Below, one piece after another: positions 57,101 through 64,000 of a stretch of 64,000 nt of DNA (its first letter is position 1; each line of letters starts with the position of its first letter). This DNA comes from Bacteroidota bacterium (lineage in GTDB: Bacteria; Bacteroidota; Bacteroidia; UKL13-3), in assembly GCA_947457395.1 (NCBI GenBank), contig CANGVA010000007.1:1-64000 (forward strand), read 5' to 3'. Made by a program: the position numbers and the translations under genes. The notes under the pieces are model-generated. The model made no database searches. It was given only the letters and a program-made list of their open reading frames with translations, and had not been told where the DNA came from.

Positions 57101-59147
57101 AAAAACAGAAGTTAATCCTGAGTGGGTAACAGGTTCATTTACGCACATACCTGCTGCAGAAGATGGCTGGATGCAAAGCCATTACAACCAATGGGAGGGA
57201 AGCACCGGAAAAGTGAATATGGAAACAGATACAGTAGCCCGCAGATTAGCTTTTGTACCAAACTCACAATTAGTCATTTCTAAAATTGGTCGCTGGCATC
57301 ATTCAAATCTGGGTATTTATGATCCTTACATTGCTAATCCGGGTGCCGGGGGATGTCTGGGTGGTGGTGGCACTGTTTGTCTGATTTATGATGGTTCAAG
57401 CCTTAGCAGGATGGAGGCCCCGGGAATCCCATACAATTGTAATCCGGTTCCGGGTTATGCTTACTATGTTTTTAAAACAGGTACAATTGCCGGACAGGAT
57501 GATTTTATCAGGTTTATGGATACACTTAGGGTAGGAACCTATATGGCCATATATTCATTTTATGATGCAGGTATTCCCTCGTGGAAACCCGAGTTGCGTG
57601 CAAGGTTGGCACAATTTGGCTCATTGAAAGTGGCCAATGCCCAAAGTCAGTTTACGGCTTTTACACTCATTGGTCGTAAGGGAGAAACACCCGGTATGGC
57701 TTCAGAAGATACCTTATTTAACGACCGTTTTACCACCGGAGACTCTGTGGTTTGCGAAGCTCAGCGCCTGCTTGAAGGTAAGTGGTTTACAGGAAGTATC
57801 ACTTCCGCAAGAATAGGGCCTGTAAAGCAATGGAATAAAGTGTTGTACAAGTTTCATTCACTTGAAAATAATGGATACGACAGGCAGAAGGTGTACCTGA
57901 TTGGTATAACCCAGAATAATGAAGATAGCATACTGGCTACCGATATTGCTTCAGGATTTGATATCAGCACAATTAATACAACTGTTTTTCCTTACCTAAA
58001 GCTTAAAGCAGAGTTCCTGGATAGTTTCAATAGAACGCCCAATCAATTTGGCTATTGGATGGTAACATATTCCGAGCCAACTGAAGGATTAATAGATAAT
58101 AAGAACTATCAGTTTCATGCTTCCAGAATACAGCAGGGCGATAGCCTTCACATTAATTTATCGTTTACAAATATTCATAAGCAGCCTTTCGATAGTGTGC
58201 CTTGTTTGCTAACCATCAGAGATCCGAAGAATGCAGTTATTTACAGCGTAAATAAGATAATGAGTCGGATTGAGAAAGACCAATCAGTAGTATTCTCAGA
58301 TGTTATAGCAACACGTAATTTTTCAGCGGGTATGCATACATTAAATGTCTCCTTTAACTATCAGCAGCAAATTCCTGAATTCCTGATACAGAATAACCTG
58401 TTTGAGCAAAAGTTTGATGTATGGGAAGATAAATCCAATCCAATGCTGGATGTTACATTTGATGGTTTTAGAATAATGAATGGTGATTTTGTATCACCAA
58501 CACCGGTTATCCGAATTACCTCAAAGGATGATAATAAGTTTTTATTGCAGCAGGATACCAATACGTTCAGCTTATTTTTAAAACGCCCGACTCAGGCGAT
58601 TTTCGAACAGATACCTCTAAACTCATCTTATGTTAATTTCGTGAAAGCGAATGCAGAGCAAAATACAGCCATGCTGGAATTTACTCCTGAAAAGCTAACG
58701 GATGGTTTATATACGCTGCGTGTACAATCGCGCGATGCCACAGGCAATGTAGCCGGTAACAATGCTTATGAAATAGATTTTAATGTGGTAAACGAAAGTA
58801 CCATCACCGCTTTCTTCCCATATCCAAATCCTGCAACTACCAATATCAGGTTTGTGTTTACCTTAACTGGCAGCAAAGTTCCTGATGAATTGCTGGTGCG
58901 CATCACCACGCTATCAGGAAAGATTGTAAAAGAAATAACACGAGCAGAGTTTGGTGATATGAAGATTGGACACAATATCTCTCAATTTGCATGGGATGGT
59001 AATGATACTTATGGAGACAGGCTTGCAAACGGAGTTTATCTCTATCAGGTTTTTACCAGAATAAACGGTCAGGATATTAAAAAGCGCAATACTTCAGCAG
59101 ATCAATTTGTGCTGCATAACGTTGGCAAAATTTATTTAATGAAATAA
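54192..59147 (+). CDS. C25 (gingipain-fold) protein with FlgD-like C-terminus, PorU2-like T9SS sortase candidate
   Basis: A 1651-aa exported protein. The signal peptide precedes a large beta-rich N-terminal region. The C25 domain (about residues 440-780) has the catalytic pair His640 (TFLGHGSAT) and Cys670 (FNGCNVGNP), spaced as in gingipains. Several beta-sandwich domains follow. The C-terminus has a FlgD-like/sorting-type domain (FFPYPNPATTNIRF, WDGNDTYGDRLANGVYLYQV). PorU is the T9SS sortase that cleaves cargo tails and attaches them to A-LPS. The length and C-terminus fit the longer PorU2 form, an assignment made by recollection. It lies inside the polysaccharide locus with its own promoter. 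Confidence 0.82.
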   Translation: MKKAIAQLLFFAAMPLLLQAQPYGFEWIKPYQPYYKFKIAQTGVYRIPASLLSASGINLSNMNPGRFQVFKNGKEIPLFIHGATDGQVNGNDFIEFYAEQNDGEQDKELYANPSDQPHSYYSMVSDTAAYFLTILPDTSVLQGKRFEPFTENNYGSYTPETFFMHEEKFFRADEYVDGINLNAGGEKYNSSEYTDGEGWAAARVGLGGSATYTVNTPFPFATGPLPTVETKVIGVSDYYLGNPTVNHHVQMSVAPAENPVFSVYKDFLFKGYISQQYSGALNYSQIGNGQTLFRLSVINDLFVASDFNCLSYIRLVYARQYQLGGTTNLRLKVLHNQNGTRSLIQFSGYGNGVQSSPVIFDFTNGKRITSIVNAGIARALVENNGQPTDIFLFDSLSASNVLRLEPVSFSFINPAQNYEFILVSHEELSDAATQYANYRSQRFKVLNIKASSLYDLYTYGNPHPLALRRMAKHLINLSTATPQYLLLLGKGYQTNLLRNQRYYEANLVPALGVPSADHLISAGIKGNGFVPEIATGRIAAVNNAEALNYLQKLIYYETHPDSILSWRKNILHITGGENQNQQNAFKFFMNGNTNVIKGKSFGANVTSYNKSTTEPTQGNLRDKLMQVVNDGVSMLTFLGHGSATVLDVNIGSLVELNNINKYPFYYFNGCNVGNPSDMDPSNKPDIYGIDFICAANKGAIGWLAHSNLTLDGSLYRQINLFYNSFSNSHYGKPIGTILREALKAGGVASLQDKSHNMQLTLQGDPAVRIYSPLKPDYKVSLADVYTIPQNPNAVMDSFRLAVVVNNYGRANDDTVEVSLKRTLPDNSVVQYAPVSITDLYLKDTVYFWVKAKELKSFGNNQFDISIDAQAKLDEISRLNNEVRYTLFLPSSGITLLSPMPYAVAGNDSVEFIIQNNDFFAKNIGYEIELDTTVAFNSPLLKRSGIIKGNTIIKWLQVITTADTIVYYWRAKTEVNPEWVTGSFTHIPAAEDGWMQSHYNQWEGSTGKVNMETDTVARRLAFVPNSQLVISKIGRWHHSNLGIYDPYIANPGAGGCLGGGGTVCLIYDGSSLSRMEAPGIPYNCNPVPGYAYYVFKTGTIAGQDDFIRFMDTLRVGTYMAIYSFYDAGIPSWKPELRARLAQFGSLKVANAQSQFTAFTLIGRKGETPGMASEDTLFNDRFTTGDSVVCEAQRLLEGKWFTGSITSARIGPVKQWNKVLYKFHSLENNGYDRQKVYLIGITQNNEDSILATDIASGFDISTINTTVFPYLKLKAEFLDSFNRTPNQFGYWMVTYSEPTEGLIDNKNYQFHASRIQQGDSLHINLSFTNIHKQPFDSVPCLLTIRDPKNAVIYSVNKIMSRIEKDQSVVFSDVIATRNFSAGMHTLNVSFNYQQQIPEFLIQNNLFEQKFDVWEDKSNPMLDVTFDGFRIMNGDFVSPTPVIRITSKDDNKFLLQQDTNTFSLFLKRPTQAIFEQIPLNSSYVNFVKANAEQNTAMLEFTPEKLTDGLYTLRVQSRDATGNVAGNNAYEIDFNVVNESTITAFFPYPNPATTNIRFVFTLTGSKVPDELLVRITTLSGKIVKEITRAEFGDMKIGHNISQFAWDGNDTYGDRLANGVYLYQVFTRINGQDIKKRNTSADQFVLHNVGKIYLMK

Positions 59148-60140
59148 ATGGCCATGAAAGAGATAAGTCTGGTTTATCTTTCACAAGGTGCTCATAAAAC
59201 AGGCGGCTATTTACATGAATCATTCTTTTTTGAAAGCCTTTCAAAGGAGTTGGGTAACAGATATCATATCCATGTTTCCGCTAAAAGACTCAATAAAAAT
59301 GTTAGCGGTTTGGCTGGTTATTTGAAATTGATTTTATGGTATGCAAGGCAAGCAAATGCGCAAATTCAGGTTGTACCGCTGAGGGGTGGGCTCCCTTCGG
59401 CTTTTTGCAACAAAGCCAATAATCATTTCACATTGGTGGTTATACATGCCGAGGCTCAGCCTTATTCTTCTCTTTTGCTCAGGTTGTACTATCAGCTATT
59501 TGTATGGCTTAAAAAACAAGGGCTATTTAGCCGTTGCAAACTGGTTGTGATTCATTCATACTGGAAAACTTTTTTTGAAAAGAAAGGCATAGCAGGAGAG
59601 GATATCCTGATATTTCCTAATTTCTTTGATACTGCCTATTACAAACAATTTAGCGAGCCTGTTAAAAAGAAGCAGGTGCATCTTGGTATGCCCGATCAGA
59701 AACTGAATACCGGTATTTTTAAACTTGCTGAAAAGCTAAGCCTTGCAGGCTATGACTGTTATTTTTCTGCATCTGATAAAGAAATGAAATTACCTGCATC
59801 AGATTTTTATCGCGTTGCATATTTTGAAAGCAGTGAAGCATACCTGAAAGAAATGGCTTGCAGCCTCTGCACCATCCAAATGCCTGCCATAGCCGAAGGT
59901 TGGTCTCGCGTTGCTCATGAAAGTATGCTGGTGGGTACACCTGTTATTGGTTACGATAAAGGTGGTTTGGGTCAGTTGCTAAAGGAGTCTGGTTCTGCAA
60001 TAGTTCAGGATGTCGAGCAAGCATTCCAGTTCATTACAACAGGTAAATTTACCTTGCCCGATGATTCATTTATTAATAAGTATGATACATCGATGGCACC
60101 TGTCTATGCTAAGCAAATCACTGATACATTACATTTGTGA
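59148..60140 (+). CDS. Glycosyltransferase, GT4-like
   Basis: A 330-aa GT-B protein. The N-terminal part has YLSQGAHKTGGYLHE, with a Gly-rich loop. The C-terminal part has the EX7E motif EGWSRVAHE, followed by SMLVGTPVIGYDKGGLGQLL. The ATG directly follows the stop of the C25 gene (TAA ATG), with a second ATG two codons later, so it is translated from the same transcript. It may therefore work with the sortase-like protein or simply be part of the polysaccharide set. Confidence 0.83.
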   Translation: MAMKEISLVYLSQGAHKTGGYLHESFFFESLSKELGNRYHIHVSAKRLNKNVSGLAGYLKLILWYARQANAQIQVVPLRGGLPSAFCNKANNHFTLVVIHAEAQPYSSLLLRLYYQLFVWLKKQGLFSRCKLVVIHSYWKTFFEKKGIAGEDILIFPNFFDTAYYKQFSEPVKKKQVHLGMPDQKLNTGIFKLAEKLSLAGYDCYFSASDKEMKLPASDFYRVAYFESSEAYLKEMACSLCTIQMPAIAEGWSRVAHESMLVGTPVIGYDKGGLGQLLKESGSAIVQDVEQAFQFITTGKFTLPDDSFINKYDTSMAPVYAKQITDTLHL

Positions 60141-61177
60141 TGCAAAAACTTTCACATATAATTTTTAACAAGGTTTTTCAGTTAGCTGGTTTGTTAAACA
60201 GACTGAGTAATTCAAGTCTCTTGGCTTTAACTTTAGGAATAATGCTGTTGATGGTATTACCCCGTTTCAATCGCAATGCTGCAATTGTTGAAAGGCCCAT
60301 GAATGATGCACGCTATTTTGTTGCCTATGTAGAATACTTTAGAGGTTTGGAACCTTCAGACGTTATCAGGCCTGCTTCCAACTGGAGGTTGGGTGTGCCA
60401 TTTATTGCCGCATACTTGCCCTTTTCACCACTTACCTCAATCAACATAGTAAATATTTTCGCTCTAACACTGGCTGTTTATCTGCTTTATCTGTCACTTC
60501 GCGCATTAACTATTGCTAAAGGATATTGCTGGCTTGGATGCTGGTTGTTTCTTGTTTCATTCCCCACGTTTTATTATACCAGTATTGGTTATGTAGATCC
60601 GGGGGTGCTTCCATTTATGGCACTTATGGTTTATGCAACCGTGCGTAAGCATTTTTTATTTGCAATGCTTGCCATGATAGCCGGTGCACTTACCAAAGAA
60701 ACCATTATCTTAATGTTGCCTTTTTATTTTATTTCAGGTGTCATTGAAAAAAGAAAATATATTTGGTTACAGGCGGCAATTCTTCTGTTTCAATATGTGC
60801 TCATTAACTGGTTGCTGCGTAAATATGCATTTGTTTCACCGGGAGAGCATAATCCTTCTTTCTGGAGTATTTCTGCATATGCAGTGATGTCTAATGTGAT
60901 GCGCTTAAACTCTTATATGGCACCGCTGCTAAGTTTGGGTTTGCCTTCGCTGTTTTTTTTCCTGTATATACGATACCTGGCACCTCCTGATGTCCTCAAA
61001 TCAGTTTTACTGCGTTCTATTTTATTCAGTATTCCAGGATTTGTGTTGGTTTTCCTGTTAACCTTTATTACCACATACTGTGATGGACGTATCATTTGGC
61101 AGGCCTATTTTCTGCTCATACCGGGTTTTATAAACGAACTAAATCGGTTTAAGCCATTGCAGGCGCATCAGTCATGA
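60140..61177 (+). CDS. Multi-pass membrane protein, GT-C-like
   Basis: A 345-aa membrane protein with about nine hydrophobic helices. The segment AMIAGALTKETIILMLP resembles the KE motif of DUF2029/GT-C-type membrane glycosyltransferases. An early RFNRNAAIVERPMNDARYF loop could hold the acidic catalytic residues. GT-C enzymes use polyprenyl-phosphate sugars on the periplasmic side. The ATG at 60140 overlaps the upstream TGA by one base. The ORF track instead chose a GTG at 60137. The class is plausible, but the function is not proven. Confidence 0.7.
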   Translation: MQKLSHIIFNKVFQLAGLLNRLSNSSLLALTLGIMLLMVLPRFNRNAAIVERPMNDARYFVAYVEYFRGLEPSDVIRPASNWRLGVPFIAAYLPFSPLTSINIVNIFALTLAVYLLYLSLRALTIAKGYCWLGCWLFLVSFPTFYYTSIGYVDPGVLPFMALMVYATVRKHFLFAMLAMIAGALTKETIILMLPFYFISGVIEKRKYIWLQAAILLFQYVLINWLLRKYAFVSPGEHNPSFWSISAYAVMSNVMRLNSYMAPLLSLGLPSLFFFLYIRYLAPPDVLKSVLLRSILFSIPGFVLVFLLTFITTYCDGRIIWQAYFLLIPGFINELNRFKPLQAHQS

Positions 61178-61923
61178 CTACTTTTTATCATGTGTTTGAT
61201 ATAGCGAAATGCCCATAACGCCATCAGGTAAGGTCCATACCTTCGTTGAATCACCATCTTTTCTTCATACATTTTTGATGCTTGTGACATGGTTTTGGCT
61301 TGCTTGTGCACACGAAAGTTGGCCAGATGCACGGGGATAAATTTTACCGGCAGCTTGTATTTTTTACAATGCAACAACAATTCATAATCCATTACATATT
61401 CCAACTCCGCTATAAACAAGGGTCTTCTTTTTATTTGCTTGAGGTTAAAAAAGCATGCAGGCTGGTGTATGGCAGGTAGCATGCCTTTTATTAGCAAGGT
61501 ATAAAATCCTGAAGGGCCTCCTGCAGGGGCTCTTATTTGCTTGTTGTGTTCATTAATTAACGAACAGGTGCCATAAATAACTGCTGCATCAGGCCATTTT
61601 GCAAATGCCTTAACTATTTGCATAACAGCATCTTTTTCTAACAAGTCATCAGCGTTCAGATATGCAATAATGTCTCCTGAAGCTTGCGCAATTCCTTTAT
61701 TTATTGCATCGGACTGACCATAATCTTTTTCACTTATCCAATAATGCAATTTCGTTGCATGCTTTTTAATAATATCTACTGAATGATCTGTTGAGCCCCC
61801 ATCAATGATGATATATTGAATATTAGGGTATGTTTGAGCTAGAACCGACAGTATGGTTTGCTCCAGATAATCACCCTGATTAAAAGAAGGTGTAATGATG
61901 GAAACAATGGGATTACTGCTCAT
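61168..61923 (-). CDS. Glycosyltransferase family 2
   Basis: A 251-aa GT-A enzyme. Motifs are VSIITPSFNQGDYLEQTI, IIDGGSTDHSVDII, a DxD-equivalent LNADDLLEKDA and a C-terminal VMDYELLLHCKK. It resembles the GT2 module of the fused protein at 52222-54039. It is transcribed against the main locus and overlaps the tail of the GT-C-like gene by 10 bases. It also overlaps the preceding transferase gene by 11 bases, so these two minus-strand genes are one unit. Confidence 0.88.
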   Translation of the reverse strand: MSSNPIVSIITPSFNQGDYLEQTILSVLAQTYPNIQYIIIDGGSTDHSVDIIKKHATKLHYWISEKDYGQSDAINKGIAQASGDIIAYLNADDLLEKDAVMQIVKAFAKWPDAAVIYGTCSLINEHNKQIRAPAGGPSGFYTLLIKGMLPAIHQPACFFNLKQIKRRPLFIAELEYVMDYELLLHCKKYKLPVKFIPVHLANFRVHKQAKTMSQASKMYEEKMVIQRRYGPYLMALWAFRYIKHMIKSSHD

Positions 61924-62818
61924 TTAGATGTTTATATTTTGGATTAAATGTGGTGTGCCAGTGGTGAAAAAAGTTCTTTTGTTTGTTTCTGATAACGATA
62001 TATCCGGATTTATGATATCGTTCCCACAAATCAGTGTCTTCATGGCCCCAATCCAAATATTCTTCATTTAATTTACCCACTTCGATAAATGTTTGTTTGT
62101 GGGTACCAAACATGCCTTTACTGCCATAGGTTTCCCATATGCCATTTTCATTTGATACTACTGTTCGCTTATTGGGGAAAAGAAAGAAATAAATAGGATA
62201 CCAAACACTTTTTGTAGTTACAAAGTCACTAAATCTTTCTACGAAATCAGGCGGTAAACTCATATCGGCATCACATATAAACACATACTCATTGTTTGAT
62301 TGATCAATGGCTTTGTTTAAGGCGTATGAACGACTGAATGCCTTTTGCTCAGATGCATAAACAAGGCTTCCTTTCCATTGTTCCCTTATTGCTGATTCCA
62401 GATTTGCCAGATCGTTTGAGCCACAGTCATACACGGATAACTCTATATATTCCTTGCTTTTCATGCGCTTAATGGAAGGTAGTAAATGGTTTAAATATTG
62501 TTCAGAGCGGTTAAATAATCCTGTGCAAATACTAATGCGCTTCATTCCTGCTGCAGGTATCAGACTTCGATAAAGATAAATAATCAATCCGGCTAAATCG
62601 GCCAATATGATAGTAGGAGCAATTTTTCTCTGAGGAGATTTAAATACCCACCATAAAGGAAATTTAATTGAATTGGGGATGTTTTTTTTAATTTTTAAAG
62701 GCACCTGAGTAGAGAAATGATTTGGGAAAATAGTAAAATAATCCATCATTTTTTGTTTAGATGAAATCGAATTAATCATAGCATGAGAAGATGTCTGTTT
62801 ATGCTCAAGCTGATACAC
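61913..62818 (-). CDS. Glycosyltransferase family 2 with GT7C-like C-terminus
   Basis: A 301-aa protein. The GT-A core begins near residue 92 (MKRISICTGLFNRSEQYL), with YDCGSNDL, the metal site FICDADMSLP and a C-terminal YLDWGHEDTDLWERYHKSGY. The last is typical of galactosyltransferase/chondroitin-synthase-like C-terminal halves. The first 90 residues are not a known domain. They contain a hydrophobic stretch (TIILADLAGLIIYLYRSLI) that may be a membrane anchor. If that part is not translated, the start is the ATG at 62545. The product overlaps the next GT2 gene. Confidence 0.8.
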   Translation of the reverse strand: MYQLEHKQTSSHAMINSISSKQKMMDYFTIFPNHFSTQVPLKIKKNIPNSIKFPLWWVFKSPQRKIAPTIILADLAGLIIYLYRSLIPAAGMKRISICTGLFNRSEQYLNHLLPSIKRMKSKEYIELSVYDCGSNDLANLESAIREQWKGSLVYASEQKAFSRSYALNKAIDQSNNEYVFICDADMSLPPDFVERFSDFVTTKSVWYPIYFFLFPNKRTVVSNENGIWETYGSKGMFGTHKQTFIEVGKLNEEYLDWGHEDTDLWERYHKSGYIVIRNKQKNFFHHWHTTFNPKYKHLNEQ

Positions 62819-62875
62819 ACTTTTGTTTGTATAAAATATTCAAACGGATAGATACTTTTTGTATCATTGCTTGAT

Positions 62876-63715
62876 ATGAGGCTAGGTATTATCAGCAACA
62901 AGCGTTCGGGAAATGGTAAACCGGAAAAGGTATTAAGGGAATTTATCAGTTACCTTGATGCGAAGGGTATTGCATGGCGTATTGTTAACGAGCAGGAGGT
63001 TGGCCCTTTAGTGAATATTGATAGGCTAGTTATTATAGGCGGTGATGGTACCATCAATTTTACGCTGAACAGATTTATGCCACTTACGCTGCCTGTTGCC
63101 ATTATTCCTGCCGGAACCGGAAATGATTTTGCAGCCATGCATTTGGGTAAAGTGAGTATGATACGCTCATTTGAAATAGCCATTGCAGGCTGTATTAAAA
63201 GCGTGGATGCCGGTTTGTGTAATGGAAAAATATTTTTAAATGGTATTGGAATTGGATTTGATGGTGCTATAGCAGGAAAATTAATGCATAAAAAGTGGTT
63301 TAAGGGCCCTTCGGCTTATTACGCAGCTGTGCTTGCTCAGATCTTGTTCTTTAAATCTTTTCGGGCAAAGGTGTCGCTGAGCGAAACCACTATTGAAAAC
63401 TCATTTCTAATGCTTTGCATTGCAAATGGCACCAGTTATGGTGGAGGTTTTAAGGTGGCTCCGCTTGCAAAAGCTGAGGATGGGCTGCTTGATTATATGG
63501 CCGTTGCAGGAATTAATCCGCTTAAACGTTTGCTGAATTTACCTAAAATTAGGGTTGGCAAGCATTTGAATTTGCCAGATGTGCATTATCAACTGATAGA
63601 AAAAATCCATATCAATTCAAGGCAAATGCTGCCTGCACATGCCGATGGCGAGTATTTTGAAAGTAATACTTTTGAAATGAGCTTGCTAAAAGGGTATCTG
63701 AGCCTGCTTTCGTAG
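62876..63715 (+). CDS. Diacylglycerol kinase / YegS-family lipid kinase
   Basis: A 279-aa soluble kinase of the DAGK catalytic family. The N-terminus has IISNKRSGNGKPEKV. The nucleotide-binding glycine motif is IGGDGTINFTLNRF, and the second conserved motif is PAGTGNDFAAMHLG. DLCN-like acidic residues follow. YegS-type enzymes phosphorylate lipids such as diacylglycerol, and the substrate here is unproven. I prefer the ATG at 62876 to the upstream TTG. It diverges from the GT2 pair and precedes sufB. Confidence 0.9.
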   Translation: MRLGIISNKRSGNGKPEKVLREFISYLDAKGIAWRIVNEQEVGPLVNIDRLVIIGGDGTINFTLNRFMPLTLPVAIIPAGTGNDFAAMHLGKVSMIRSFEIAIAGCIKSVDAGLCNGKIFLNGIGIGFDGAIAGKLMHKKWFKGPSAYYAAVLAQILFFKSFRAKVSLSETTIENSFLMLCIANGTSYGGGFKVAPLAKAEDGLLDYMAVAGINPLKRLLNLPKIRVGKHLNLPDVHYQLIEKIHINSRQMLPAHADGEYFESNTFEMSLLKGYLSLLS

Positions 63716-63790
63716 TTATAATGGACATGTTTTTTTGAATTGTTTTTTCATAGAATAATAGATGAAACTTTATTGGGGATTATTTGTAAT

Positions 63791-63805
63791 TATTTAGACT
63801 AAATA
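63791..63805. promoter_or_regulatory. Perfect 15-bp palindrome upstream of sufB (candidate operator)
   Basis: TATTTAGACTAAATA is a perfect inverted repeat (7-bp arms around one central A). It covers the expected -33 region of the sufB promoter, so a bound protein could block RNA polymerase. Rrf2/IscR-type or Fur-type control is plausible because sufB builds Fe-S clusters. The regulator is not known. Confidence 0.6.
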
Positions 63806-63817
63806 CAAATAAATAAC

Positions 63818-63825
63818 TATTTTTG
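63818..63825 (+). promoter_or_regulatory. -7 element of the sufB promoter
   Basis: TATTTTTG matches TAnnTTTG and lies 13 bases before the sufB ATG, giving a very short leader. A weak TTAG at 63794-63797 sits 20 bases upstream, inside the palindrome, and may be the -33 element. Confidence 0.6.
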
Positions 63826-63837
63826 TGCCCCAATTAT

Positions 63838-64000
63838 ATGAATCAGGAAAAGGAAAGCGAAGATATCATTGAACAGGTTGTAAGTCAGGAATATAAGTAC
63901 GGATTTACCACCGATATTGAAATGGAAATGGCTCCCAAAGGGCTGAACGAGGATATCGTTCGATTCATTTCTAACAAAAAGAACGAGCCGCAATGGATGC
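63838..64000 (+). CDS. sufB: Fe-S cluster scaffold SufB (N-terminal part)
   Basis: The reading frame starts at ATG 63838 and is open to the window edge, giving 54 residues. The segment YKYGFTTDIEMEMAPKGLN followed by VRFISNKKNEPQWM is the conserved N-terminus of SufB. SufB forms the scaffold complex with SufC and SufD that assembles Fe-S clusters. The gene presumably heads the suf operon beyond the window. It was too short for the ORF track as a closed frame. Confidence 0.93.
   Translation, partial: MNQEKESEDIIEQVVSQEYKYGFTTDIEMEMAPKGLNEDIVRFISNKKNEPQWM

Noticed and set aside
62851-62865. GATAC-TTTTT-GTATC inverted repeat between divergent genes
   Set aside because: The 5-bp arms in AT-rich DNA could arise by chance, and it aligns with no promoter element.
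1-64000. CRISPR arrays, tRNA or rRNA genes, insertion sequences, prophage or defence islands
   Set aside because: No regularly spaced repeats, cloverleaf sequences, transposase-like ORFs or phage genes were seen on either strand, and the intergenic space is too small to hide most of them.

Overview
The window reads as a chromosomal piece of a Bacteroidota bacterium, probably near Chitinophagales or Sphingobacteriales by gene content; the order is an inference. The evidence includes proteins with type IX secretion (T9SS) sorting tails, a gingipain-fold (C25) sortase-like protein, TonB-dependent outer-membrane proteins, an HU-CCDC81/SPOR protein, DUF2911 and START-like proteins. Promoters match the Bacteroidota pattern TTTG-(about 19)-TAnnTTTG, and Shine-Dalgarno sequences are almost absent. 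No rRNA, tRNA, CRISPR array, insertion sequence or prophage was seen. Nearly all of the DNA is coding, and only one gene-free gap exceeds 300 bases (29421-29796).

Region 1 (1-36.9 kb) is mostly housekeeping. It opens with the tail of a T9SS cargo protein and its terminator. Then come trpS, pyrB-pyrR, an EVE protein, an orphan ABC-2 permease, a TlpA-like thioredoxin, an rRNA m5C methyltransferase, fabI, an M1 aminopeptidase and a 706-aa T9SS cargo protein. An apparent operon follows: LptF/G permease, glycosyltransferase, ribBA, hotdog thioesterase and an atypical SDR. After it lie tsaC/Sua5, a sigma-54 type response regulator with an altered GAFTGA loop, and a two-gene unit joining an ECF-S-like membrane protein to an NTPase-MobA fusion. 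A DEAD-box helicase, TonB, the HU/SPOR protein, a beta-barrel/TPR pair and a TonB-dependent receptor complete the region.

Region 2 (37.0-62.8 kb) is a surface-polysaccharide locus. A good promoter at 36980-37010 precedes a six-SLBB Wza-type exporter. It is followed by a WbpB-like dehydrogenase, an epimerase, glycosyltransferases, a Wzx flippase, a Wzz-like protein, an AsnB-type amidotransferase, a Wzy-like polymerase, a WecB/WbpI-type epimerase and a fused double glycosyltransferase. A 1651-aa PorU2-like C25 protein with its own promoter sits inside the locus. After it come another glycosyltransferase, a GT-C-like membrane protein, and two glycosyltransferases on the opposite strand. No initiating phosphoglycosyl transferase and no tyrosine kinase (BY-kinase) is present. 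The nucleotide-sugar enzymes are compatible with an amidated di-N-acetyl uronic acid, the type of sugar tied to the anionic LPS that anchors T9SS cargo in Porphyromonas. A sortase-like protein inside this cluster makes that link worth testing.

Region 3 (62.8-64 kb) holds a diacylglycerol-kinase-family gene and the start of sufB. A perfect 15-bp palindrome lies across the expected -33 region of the sufB promoter and looks like an operator.
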